Assembly (NCBI RefSeq): GCF_041146795.1
Contig: NC_135176.1
Location: 19,665,786 to 19,729,785, forward strand
Direction: 5' to 3'
Length of the DNA: 64,000 nt
DNA from: Maylandia zebra
Lineage: Eukaryota; Chordata; Actinopteri; Cichliformes; Cichlidae
Shown here one piece after another: positions 1 through 10,800 of the stretch. How positions within the stretch are numbered: the stretch's first letter is position 1; every line of letters starts with the position of its first letter. Below the pieces are notes generated by a model that was given only the letters and a program-made list of their open reading frames with translations, had not been told where the DNA came from and made no database searches. The position numbers were made by a program, and so were the translations under genes.

Positions 1-510
1 CCCAGGCGTGGACGTCCCAGCATATTTACCACAAGGTGCAATGCTTAGATAAACTACAGAGAACCCAAGAGCAGCATCTCAGACTCTTTCACGGTAGCAC
101 AAGGCTTTTACGAGGCACTGCTGTCTGAACATGGGCAAAAAAATCCATACTCCTCAACCAATTTGAGCCACAGACCCAATTTTGGGTTGGGTTTTTTTTA
201 TTTATTTATTTTTTTACAAAACAAGTCCATAAATCTTGTTCAATAAAGGGTTTGTACCAAAGTACTCTTAACTTAAATGTGAGGCCATCTGTCTGGTAGC
301 TGAAGCTTGGCAAAAACTGGGTCATGCAACAGAACAACGATCCAGAGCACAGCAGAAACTTTACAATAGAGTGATGGAAAAAGTCCCAGTCAAAGTCCAG
401 ACATCAAAATCATAGAAATGCTGTGGTGGGACTTTAAGAGAGCTGTGAAAAAACAAATGACTTCAAACCTCAATGAACTAAAGAAGAGTGGGACAAAATG
501 CTGTAATCTG
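1..510 (+). mobile_element. Decayed Tc1/mariner transposase fragment
   Basis: The conceptual peptide at 418-500 (MLWWDFKRAVKK, then TSNLNELKK) matches the end of Tc1-type DD34E transposases, where the motif reads roughly NPIEMLWWDLKRAV. DNA from about 300 to 417 resembles the preceding part (codons around NDPxHxxK and SPD) but no longer keeps one reading frame. No terminal inverted repeats are evident, so this is a fragment. It is unrelated to any host gene here. Confidence 0.6.
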
Positions 511-513
511 CAA

Positions 514-559
514 TACCAGGCATTGGCCAGTGCGCTGGTCTGTCGGCCAGTGCCTGGTA
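514..559. repeat. Short inverted repeat, 15-bp arms
   Basis: Arms at 514-528 and 545-559 (TACCAGGCATTGGCC and its near-perfect complement, one mismatch) flank a 16-base spacer. It could fold as a hairpin. It follows directly on the Tc1 fragment and has no assigned role. Confidence 0.6.
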
Positions 560-1157
560 TGCCAGATTACCAGTCCAGCCCTGCTCAAAACTACAACTGG
601 CAACCTCATGGTGGCAATAGAGAAGAAGCCACCAAAGCTTCCTGAGAATCAGGAAGTACCTGACAGCTTCGGTGCTCAGGAAGCTTTATCGAGTAGCTAC
701 TCAGATATTTAATTGTCAGCTTAAGTTGGGTGGGGAGAAAACATTCAAAAATACTTTAGCCTATCGTGTATTGTAATGACATATAAACTAAGTAAATGAC
801 ACAGTTTTAATGTAAGCAACATAGTGAATTTACTACAGGGCATATTTGTCAGTCAAACAAGTGAATTAAGTGAACTCAGTGTGTCTTGAATACATATTTA
901 CCAGTTATTTATGTATTAAAGTCACATTATGTTTACTTCTTTCAATCATTTTAGAATGACAGCTATGCATCTCATTGGGTTTACACTTTTTTTCTCTTAA
1001 AACTACCTACTTTATAAAATTTTTAGCAATTCAGTTGCATAATAGGCCCAATGAAGGTGTTGCTTTTACTTTTTAAAATTATTTTCTGTTCTGATCTGAC
1101 CAGAGTAGATTAGGAGCCGGTCTTCTAAAAGCTGCAATGTTTTCTGTCTGCTTGCAG

Positions 1158-1270
1158 TCAGAGAGATGATCCTGCACCCGTATGAGACACAGTCGGACAG
1201 CTTCTACTTTGTGGACAATAAGTTGGTGATGCACAACAAGGCAGACTACTCGTACAATGGCGGGACGTAG
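1158..1270 (+). CDS. Last coding exon of an unrecognised gene (partial)
   Basis: A pyrimidine-rich acceptor (ending TTGCAG at 1157) precedes an open frame that reads [17 protein letters not shown] then [19 protein letters not shown] and ends at TAG (1268-1270). The two first bases complete a codon from an upstream exon outside the window. The peptide is hydrophilic, rich in Tyr, Asp, Asn and Ser, with no membrane segment; it looks like the cytoplasmic tail of a longer protein, but I do not recognise the family. Support is the good acceptor, normal composition and non-repetitive sequence. No other exon of this gene was found within the window, so it must extend leftward. It could still be a chance open frame, which keeps confidence moderate. 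Confidence 0.5.
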
Positions 1271-3662
1271 AGGTGGCACGCTAACAGGAGAGCAAGCGGA
1301 GTTATGGACTAAACCCGAGGGACGATCAAAATACACGTGTGGGGTTAACGTCCTGTTGATCCTGCAGTCCCTCTCCCTGTATCTCTTCCTCTCCCTCTTT
1401 GTTTTTCCTTCAGAGAGGATGCCGTCAAGAAAAGGCCCACACAGATGTGACACTTATAATCTGTGAGAGTGTGTGTGTGTGTGTGTAAGCACATCTGGGT
1501 TTATCAAAGCCTAACAGGAAACACACACACACACACTGATGCACAGAGCTCAGTGTGGCGTCGCTGTAACAAAGTGTGTTTGTAACATGATAAACTTGCA
1601 AGTAAGCAACTTTTTAGGAATTATCAAATGGTTTTTGCTCTCTAGCCACGTCATGAAGTGAAAAAAGAAAAAAATCTTTAATTATTGGTAGAAATTATTT
1701 ACATTTTAGGGTTTAGAAACGCGTCTGAAAACGTGTTTTTAGGACTTAAAAACAGTCTTTTGGAAATCTGTTCTCAGATTCAGTGAGTCTGTGTGTTTTG
1801 TATGCGTGTGTGTGTTTGTATGTGCGTGTGTCTACCCTTGCTTTTAGTGTCTTTTGTATGATCGTCTGTGTGTATAAGTTTGATGCATGATTGATTTAAA
1901 TGTCAATAACATGAACATCTGGTTGGCAAAGTTCAAATAGATTTCCAAACCTGTTTAGTGCATATTCTACAAAGTAGGCAGTAAGTAGTTATTTTGTATT
2001 TATAATTCCCTCCCCCTGTCCCTTTATTCCTTTTAGTTTTAGTAGGACTTGTGTTTATTATATCTGCTCAAAGCACAACATTTTACAACAATCAGGAAAC
2101 TTACAAAGACAAGCTGAGCTGATATGAAATGTACTTTGTCATCTGTGAAAATTCAACTGTACTTCCAGCCCCATGTTTCGTTGTTTAAGTGATAAAGAAA
2201 ACTTTAGAGAGGTGCAAATTATGTGTTTCAGAAGTTTCAAAAGAGACGAAAAGGAAAACATGGGTTAGCAAATGTTCATGTTCACCCTGAAATGTTCTGC
2301 AAAAAAAGAAAGGATAAGGAATGTAGCAGCAGTTACTTAAAGAACAGGTCACCCTTAAATCTCTTCCATTCTGTTGTTTCTTCCTGCAGTCGTTCTCGTC
2401 ATGTCTTGTGTGATGCGGATATTTTCTCTTTCTCAGTTTTTTTTCCCTGTAATATCTTATTTTCTGTCAAATTGTTTTCATTCAGAGACATTCCAGCGAT
2501 TTGGACCCGAGTATGGTGATCCGAACACAGGATTGCTCCATACTGTAATATGCTCACTGTGCTTTTTGTCTGTTTGTGCTGAGACTCAAGAGCAACCACA
2601 TAGTTTCCTGCATTTCTTTCCCTCATCACACACTCTAATTTGATGCACTAGAGATTGATATTAGTTTATGTGACTGATGATTTTAATGAGTCTAAATTTA
2701 AAATGCAGTTAATTTAGACAGATACTGCATCGTATTTGCAAACACTCACAAATCTATGAATAACAGGCCAGCTGAATCAAAGTTACTCAAATGTACCTGC
2801 TGGGTGTTCAGATTAACAGAGGAAATTGTGGACATGGATTGATTCAAACTGGCACTGCTTTGTTGATTTCATCCTGCACAACAGACAAAGTATGAAACAT
2901 TTATAATAGTTGTGAAATGAACAGGAGGGGACTCAGATTTGACTTAATCAGAGATTAAGCCAATTAACATGAATGTTATTTTAAACAAAAATGTAATACA
3001 GATATGTAGAACAGATTTATATATGACTGTGACTCGTGCAAATTATTTTGAACTCGGGAAGTTTTTGACAATACAAATGTTGGTGTGACTGAAAAAAGTA
3101 AAAATAAAAGATTTTGAAATATCACTGTCTTGGCTGCTATTTGTGTGGGTGTGCCTGTCTATCTGTTGAGTAAATGAAGGTGACACTTTGTTGAAGTAGT
3201 GCTTTATTTCTACAGAATTGAAGTGGATCACAAATCTTGTTCAGTTTGGAAAGTACACATTTCTCTGCTGGGATGTTCTGCCTCAACATCTTCATTTTTT
3301 CACATTCTCTTGTATAAAACAAAAAACAAGGAGAGAACATGGACACTAACCTCTGCGACCGGTACATCCTGTTCGCAGCCTCTTATCTCTGTTACCCAAC
3401 CAACCAACGTTTTCATCTGTAATGACTGGGCACAGTCACCTTCCTGCCATTTATTTGTGCGCTTTCTTGGAGTGAATCTTTCAAAGGGAAAGCTTTTAAA
3501 AATCCTATTTGCTTTAATTAATCCTTCTGTTTAGTGTTAAGGTGAATACAGGATACAGTTAGCTTAGAGAGTAGAAACAGAGGGAAACAGAGCCTGGCTC
3601 CATTTAAAATGTAAGGATTAGCCTACCAGACCCTATAAAGCTCACTTATTAATATACTACAG
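1271..3662. other. Intergenic DNA with GT/CA microsatellites; no gene seen
   Basis: This stretch holds a (GT)n run at about 1469-1488, a short (CA)n run near 1522-1537 and scattered TG-rich DNA near 1790-1835. The first part is presumably 3' untranslated sequence of the gene ending at 1270. The open frames present (for example 2223-2519 and 3199-3534) lack family resemblance and splice context, so no gene is called. Confidence 0.5.
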
Positions 3663-6058
3663 CAGGGGTTGGCAACCCTGGGCACGCGTGCCACAGCTGG
3701 CACACGAAGGGTTAACTGATGGCATGACCATAGCGATTTTTCGTTTTTATGGCCCAATGGGGTTTTTTTGTAATGGTATAAACAATGAAAGTGGTAGATT
3801 GGTGGCTATGGCAGAGCTTCCACAGAGGCCAGCGGGTGGATGAGGGAGAGGGGAGGCAGGAGGAGAGGAGACCCGAGGCGGGGTCAGATATAAACCAAGT
3901 TTAGGTGAAGTTTATTTTCGTTGTACTAACTTTTTACAGTCAGTTTAAATAACTTGTACTGCGTATTAGCTAGCATGATGGAGTTTCTATACAGCTGGGT
4001 GGGTGCTATGATGTTACTGATAGTGAACTTTATTTTATTCATAAGGTTAGTTAGTAGAGTTGCCAACCGTCCCGTAAAAAAATGGAATAGTCCCGTATTC
4101 AGAGAAAATATTACACGTTTTGTGTTGAGGTGAAAAGGAACAGTTTGTCCCGTACTTCAGCTAGAATGAAAAAAGCTGGATTTATTCTGTGTCTTTACGC
4201 TGTCACCTGCCTCTTCTTCTCTCATTCTCTCGCCTCTCTCTCCTGTTGCGACTTCAATCATGAAACTGATCAATGATCAGCTGATCGGCTTTTCTGACGC
4301 AAGTTCTATTTCTCTTGTTTGTTTATCGCCCACTTTGCGCCAGAAAAAGGATGTCGCACTAAACAACAGCAGCACGTTTAAGCTTGATCAGCTGTTGTTA
4401 GAATTTATTTAATATTACTTCCTAGTATCAGCTGATGTTTGCTGGAGCCACAGCTGTAAAGCTGCTGGTCATGATATCGGTTTGGATATGTGGTGAGAGG
4501 GAAACATGAAGATGAAACCAGGAGATGTCCTTACTGAATCATCAGAGCTGAACAGGTGATGGAGAAACAGGTTTACCTTTTAGGTGACATGAATGAGTTG
4601 AAGGGAAGTTATGAACTGTTTCTGAGAGACAAATAACACCAGGATCCTTTTTTAGGTAGCTGACAGCTGGTAACTGTGCAGGGGTGGATCTAGCAAAGTT
4701 TTGCCAGGGGGCCAGGTAGGGCATTAACAGGGAGAGGGGGGCAGAAAGACATACTTTTATTTCTTATTCTCATTTAAAATGTCTAGCTTATAATAAATAA
4801 TTATCTGAATCTTAAAACCAAAGTTTTTATCTGATGTAAAATGTATAGAAATCATACATATACCAACAAGACAGTATACTTCACTGTCACAACAGCATTT
4901 GTTTTCATTCAAAGGCTTTATAGCTTTTCCTATAATACCTGGTGGGCCACTCTCTAGTCAAAATGCTCGGGCCGATTTTTTGTCCCAGTCCAGCCCTGGG
5001 CACGACACTCAGTGAATTAAAAATTAATGGCTGGGCCAGCAGTGCACATCACGAATTAGCTTGCATAGTTGTGCCGCTTCTTAATGACGGTATCTTAGAT
5101 AACAACCCCAACTACCAGATTCAACTTGTAATTGGCTAAAAATAACTTAACCTAATGGTGAGAGGGACGTTGCTAGCTGGCAGTTTTTTCAAGTAATGTT
5201 GAAATTTCCACATTCCAACACTTCAAATGCTTCAGGAGCTGTCAGTGCAGCATCAGCACCGCGGAAATACACGGATACATCCGTAGACTCGAGACAGAAT
5301 GCGTTTTTGGGACTATGGACCAATGTTTTCTTTTCTAATCAAACCAAAAAGCTTTAATGAGCAGCTGGATTTGTCTCACATTAACTGGTTGGACACAGAG
5401 GGCATCGAAATGAACTGATTGAACTGAAAAGCTCGACTCTGTGGGGTTCAAAGTTTGCAGACTACGAACGCAGCTGGAATCTATAGCTGTGCGTGTTCAT
5501 GGTGCTTGTATTTTCACCTGCTGGACATCACTGCCTGACAAGGTTAACTGTCTTTAAAACATTGCAGAGGCCTTATTGATAGTATTTGGCTCTACATATT
5601 TGTGTGAGCTGATTTTCTCTCACATGAAGAGTGTCCTCAGGTAGCCGTCTGAATGCTGGACACTTCTAGACCTGTGTCTCTGAGTGGGTGACCAGAGGTC
5701 ACATTAACATGTGTATCTCTGTATTAACAAAAATGCCATATTGGCCCAGTTTATTTTTCTTATCATTGTTGTGTGGAGACCATAAATAGCATTTGCATTT
5801 TCTGTTGTACAGTTTATTTGCTGCTATGGAGTTCTTGTTATGGATAAAAAGTCTTTTTTTGTTTCAAAATAGCTGATAGCTATTCGCTGATAGCTGCCAA
5901 CATCTGCGAAGAAATATAATTCTATAAAGTTGTTCTATATAGTTTGTAACTGTTCATATAGATCATTATTAAATTTATTGCTAATGCAATCATATGGCAC
6001 ATTGACTTCTGAGGAAATTTTAGATGGCACTCGTCATCAGAAATGTTGCTGACCCCTG
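3663..6058. mobile_element. hAT-superfamily DNA transposon, decayed, about 2.4 kb
   Basis: The left end begins CAGGGGTTGGCAACCCTGG and the right end, reverse-complemented, begins CAGGGGTCAGCAACA; both also share GTGCCA a little further in, so these are diverged terminal inverted repeats of Charlie-like hAT type. The flanking octamers TACTACAG and CATTACAG match at 6 of 8 positions, as expected for an old 8-bp target duplication. Near 5570-5665 the + strand encodes remnants of the hAT transposase C-terminal dimerisation region (Phe-Gly-Ser-Thr-Tyr-Leu-Cys-Glu, then Phe-Ser-His-Met-Lys and Leu-Asn-Ala). Coding capacity is otherwise broken. A second small element appears nested inside (4679-4998). 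Confidence 0.6.
4679..4998. mobile_element. Candidate small nested DNA element
   Basis: The segment starts CAGGGGTGGATCTAGC and ends with the complement of CAGGGCTGGACTGG, giving short imperfect terminal inverted repeats about 320 bp apart. It lies inside the larger hAT fossil. No matching target duplication is evident, so the boundaries are tentative. Confidence 0.3.
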
Positions 6059-7164
6059 CATTACAGTATATCTAGCTTCTCTGCTTTTTTTTTTAAGCAT
6101 GAAAAGCAATGCATTTATTTCATTGGGTGTTTTAGCAGGGTAATAAAAATGGCTTCAGCTCACCAAAAATCTGTTTAACTTTCTACATTTCAGATCAGGG
6201 TTGGGTCATTTGTGTTTCCTAGGGAGCACATAAGAAACTGGGACTGTTGTAGAAGGCTGCATAAACAGCTGATATCAGTTCTCCTCACTATTACTTTAGA
6301 TTTAGGTTATTGGTGTATCCTATCACAACAGTTCCAGTTTCTCATATGACCGCTTGGGAAAATTAAATGCCCAACCTCACTTTAGATAGCCAACACAAAG
6401 AAGATGTAACATGTAATAAGTAAGTTGCCGTAAGGTGGATTTTGACATTCTGCTTCTAAATAGGTTTTGCTAAGTTTCCGTTTTACTTTTTTGTCCATAA
6501 CACATTTGGGGGCTCATCTGGGAGTCTGACCAAAATTTTAACCTGCAGTTTTCTTAGCAAGAAATTAGAGCACTTCCATTATTATTATTATATGAATTGT
6601 TATATAAAGTATTATAAATTAAAAAAAAGACTATCACAACCAGAAAAAGGTCACATTGGTATTTATAAATTATAAAATAAGTAAAATTCCTCCTTATGAA
6701 AAGATGTTGTGACAAAAACACATATAAAATTAAATATGACACCCAAAAAAAAAAAGTCCAACAAAATGACCACAGTAATAAGTTAACTGACACCATGAAT
6801 TAGTTTTCATTTTTGCCTTTCAAAGGTAGCTATGCTGCAGATAATGCATGCATTATCAGTAAATGATACACAGACTGATAAGATAACAAATTCATTGAAA
6901 AGTATATGAGGAAATAACCTGGTTTAAACACTTTCTTTGGTTCTGTCACTGAAATGATGTAAGGAAGTCCTCAAAGAGGGTCTGTATATAATAGTCTGAT
7001 AGAGCTTAAAGTTTGTTTCAGCTGCAAGTGAAAATCTTTGATTGCTCTTTCTATAACCAAATTTAAACTGTCATTTAATCTTTAACTTATTCGTCTTCAG
7101 TGAGAGTGGAAAAACTCTGCTATGACTTTTTTCTTCTTCTTTTTAAAGGGCCTGAAAACATTCT
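6059..7164. other. Intergenic DNA, nothing recognised
   Basis: AT-rich sequence with no exon-like open frame, tRNA or clear repeat family. The ATT/TAT-rich patch around 6570-6640 and the A-run near 6746-6757 are simple sequence. Confidence 0.4.
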
Positions 7165-7593
7165 TATGTAGCAACACGTTCTCACTCCCAAAGCGTAACA
7201 TTTTACGCTAGGTGACAAATCGTCAACATATTACGTTTTCGGCTACCTAAATGACGACCTCGGAAAAAAGAGGAAATATGAGAACCGTCTGGACTCCATC
7301 TACACATGTTCGCTCTTTTTCTTCAAATCACTTAGAAACACGCTATTTATAGTCCTGGTTAAGATCAGGAATAAGGTTATGGTTAGGGCTAGGGATAAGG
7401 TTAGGTTTAGGGCTGGAATACAGGGCTGGAACGTCTATTACCGCGGGAGCGTCATTGCACTGGATTCCAGCCATAACCCGCCGCGTACCATAAGAACGCC
7501 GAAGGTCTCCTTTCGCGTTCCTCAGGAACGCCGCGGGACGTGACAAAACGTCGACATGTTACGCCTCGGGAGTGAGAACGGGCTGTATGTAGC
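7165..7593. mobile_element. hAT-like MITE with perfect 8-bp target duplication
   Basis: The element proper is 7173-7585 (413 bp). It is bracketed by identical octamers TATGTAGC at 7165-7172 and 7586-7593. The ends form terminal inverted repeats: the left begins AACACGTTCTCACTCCC and continues to GCGTAACA; the right, reverse-complemented, begins CAGCCCGTTCTCACTCCC and also continues to GCGTAACA. An 8-bp duplication fits the hAT superfamily. The interior carries GGTTAGGG-like repeats near 7376-7412 and no coding capacity, so the element is non-autonomous. It sits just downstream of the slc13a2 stop codon (slc13a2 reads leftward), in or near its 3' untranslated region. Confidence 0.75.
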
Positions 7594-7601
7594 TTTCCTG
7601 A

Positions 7602-7630
7602 GCAGGATACCATGAGTAATGGTATCCTGC
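7602..7630. repeat. Perfect 12-bp hairpin near the slc13a2 3' end
   Basis: GCAGGATACCAT (7602-7613) and its exact reverse complement (7619-7630) flank the loop GAGTA. On the slc13a2 strand it lies about 175 bases after the stop codon, so it could be an RNA hairpin in the 3' untranslated region. It could equally be an end of an unrecognised repeat. Confidence 0.6.
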
Positions 7631-7803
7631 AACAACAACAAACTATTGTCTGCTAAAGGTAGAAAAGTTTTATCTCAGACAGTGGATTTCTGAGCTTTTT
7701 CCTCATTGGTTTGAAGCAGAAGTTGGAAAATGTGATACTTTGTTCAGTGTCTTCTTGTGTGACTGTAGAATTGGATTTGTTTTTTTACAGGCTGTAAACA
7801 AAT

Positions 7804-10800
7804 TCAAGGTTTACTATTTGTAGTGTTGGCCCAATCTGGAAAAGTGTCCAAGTTAAACATGGCTCTTCCCCAGGTGTTGATGGCTAAATTAATGCACAGG
7901 ATCCCGATGATGTTGAGCATGAAACCAGCTTTCACCTGAAGGAACAAAATGTAATAATCAGATGATGACACAGGATGGCTAAAACTTTAGAATTTTATTA
8001 AAAATTCAAAATTATGCTCTGTGAGTTTGCATATTTGTCTGTTGAATAACACAACTAACCAAGATCTTATCTGTATTACCCCACATGGCAAAATTGGTAT
8101 GGCCCAGATCTGGCCCACACAATGTGCTTACACATGGCCCACATACCGCAAAGAATGACGGCCCTTTGGTGGCCCAGATCTGGTTTGCCAGAGGTGGCCC
8201 ACACATTGGCCAGAACAAGGCCAGTTGCAGACACACTGGTGGCCCTGTGCTAGCCCATGTGTGGATTACCTCTGGCAAACCAGATCTGGGCCACCAAAGG
8301 GCCGTCATTCTTTGTGGTATGTGGGCCATGTATAAGTTGTGTGCAGCCACAGGCCAGTTGCAGACACACTGCTGGCCCTGTGCTGGCCCAGAACAGTTTC
8401 AGCTCTGGCACCAGATGTCAGCCTAATGTGTACCTTAATCAAGCCATGTAATAACAACATGTGCCGGAACATAATAGTGCAAAAGTAACTCTGTTCAGAC
8501 AGTGAATGGACTCAATCTTTGATAGCGCTTTTCTACTCCACTTACTCAAAGTGCTCTACACAACATACCACATTCACCAAATCACACACACTTTCTCTAA
8601 ACTGAGTGCTTCCTAACTACATTAATACACATTCAAACTTGACATACAGACTGGAGGAAAATAGGAAAATAGGAACATAAACAGTGCCATCATTACCAGA
8701 CCTGGCCCACATCTGGTTGGCATACACCCTGCCATGACACCGGTCAGCCAGACGTGCCAGGTTGATGCCAGATCCGGGGGCTAGGCCTGTTTTTTATGCT
8801 CCTGGGTCACATATACCAAACCACAATCAGGCCAGATATGGCATGGCATCACATAAACAGCGCCATCTACGCCAGGCCTGGCACACATCTGGATAACATA
8901 CCACTTACTTATGGATGAGCTACAACACATTGAGGTTGATTTAAGTGTCATGATACAGCTCAATAGTCACTGATTTTAAAGAGCAAATTGATGATACTAG
9001 CAGCAGATAGCTCTCTTGTAACTTTGAGAAGTGACAAGAAGGACAATTGTATTGCTTTTCCCACTCCAACAAGGCCAATCAAAGACAGTCTTATTAGCTC
9101 AAATAAACTAAAATCGCAAAGGCAGCATATGTTTGTATGTCATATGTATGCCAATCTTACCATATCTAGGACTTTGAGGTTTCCAAAAGAAAAGGCAATG
9201 GCATTGGGTGGTGTGGCCACAGGTAGCATGAAGGCCAGAGAGGCAGCAATAGTGCAGGGCAGCATCACGTAGAGTGGGTGGAGCTTAATATTTTGGGCCT
9301 AAAGGAGCGCAAAACACAACACAGTTAGATTCATGGAGAACATACGTGCGCACACATCTGTCAACATATGAGCTCCATTTACCATTGACGCCAATATGGG
9401 CAGGAACAGGGTGGTGGTAGCTGTGTTACTGGAGCACTCGGTGAATGTGGCAATAAGTAGGGAAAGCACCAGTGAGATAGCAAAGGGGGGAATATTCTGA
9501 AGAGGTGACAGGTTTTCTCCCAACCACTTGGATAGATTTGATGCCTGTAAAGGTAGCAGGAAAAATACACAAACAAATGTTTAGTATTTGAGAAAAGCTA
9601 CCACCATGGCTCAGAGTATGTCTGCTATCGGTCTACCAATTTGGTCTTGACTGAAATCTCTCCTCTACTAGATGGAATTGTCATTAATTTTTGTGCAAAT
9701 GATAAGCATATTAACAAAACCTCCAAAATTCAATCACCAAAAACAAACAAGAGACCAGTATTTATTTTCTGATTCAAGCATTTAAGTATCCAGTAATCAC
9801 CAAGACTAGCATTTAACTGCCAAAATTCTTTTTAGATATTCTGTAAGGGAGAATGACATAATAAAAGGTGAAGACATGGAGTCCAAGGGTGTTTACCTCA
9901 CTGCCAGCAGCAAGAGCAAAACCTCCTCCCAACAGCAGCACTATATTCCAGGGCATTCGTTCATGAACCACATTCCAGGTCAACAGAGCCGGTGGAGCCT
10001 TTATCCTCTTACCTGTGGGACACAGATGAAGTTTAAACATCAACAAGTAATTAGTTTGAAAGTGCAACATCAAGCCTGCCAAGCATTCTTCACCCAGTGC
10101 TCCAGTAAGCCCAAACTGAGTTCACATGAACATTTTTAGAAGCAGTGTATTACACCAAGGTTAAAAATGAATACTTCACCTTCATTTGTGTATCCGTAAT
10201 TGCTAAACGGCAGCTGAGAGGGGATGACGAAGAAGAGCGATGACATTAGGATGGCAACCGTTCCGTCTGTCACAAACCTGACAGACACGAGAGAACATGA
10301 TTATATATGCTGCCTTTTAAAAATGATGAAGAGAAAAATGTGTAACATCATATTTACTGTCAACTGTGGGGCAAAACAATGTAACTGTATTTGACATACA
10401 TTTATGTTGCCATTTTTTTCAGTCTGACCAATTTTTCTCTTTTATAAAAAACTAACAAAAAGAAAAAAGAAAGTTTAATAAAAAAAGAAAGAAAGAAAAT
10501 GAGGACTTTAGCTACAACTTTGTTGCGCTTGTGAACATTTCCTGCAGAAATATTACTCCAGTTCAGAAGTGCTCAAATTGCGGATACTCAGACGGGCACT
10601 TCAGCTTTTCATGTAGACTTTACAGCAGAAATAAATAATGAATGCTTAAAATGTTTGTCTGGTACAAAAAGAACTGTACTGGCATTTGTTTTTCCTTCAT
10701 AACGCACCTGTTTAAACTGAGGCTAACGTGTGAGCATCTCACCTGCGTTTCTGTTGCTTTTGGATCATTTAATGTAAATCTAATAAAATATATGACTGTT

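Noticed and set aside
8012-8451. Overlapping open frames of about 64-113 codons on both strands
   Set aside because: They arise from the inverted repeat at 8134-8329 and mirror each other in sequence; no protein family resemblance.
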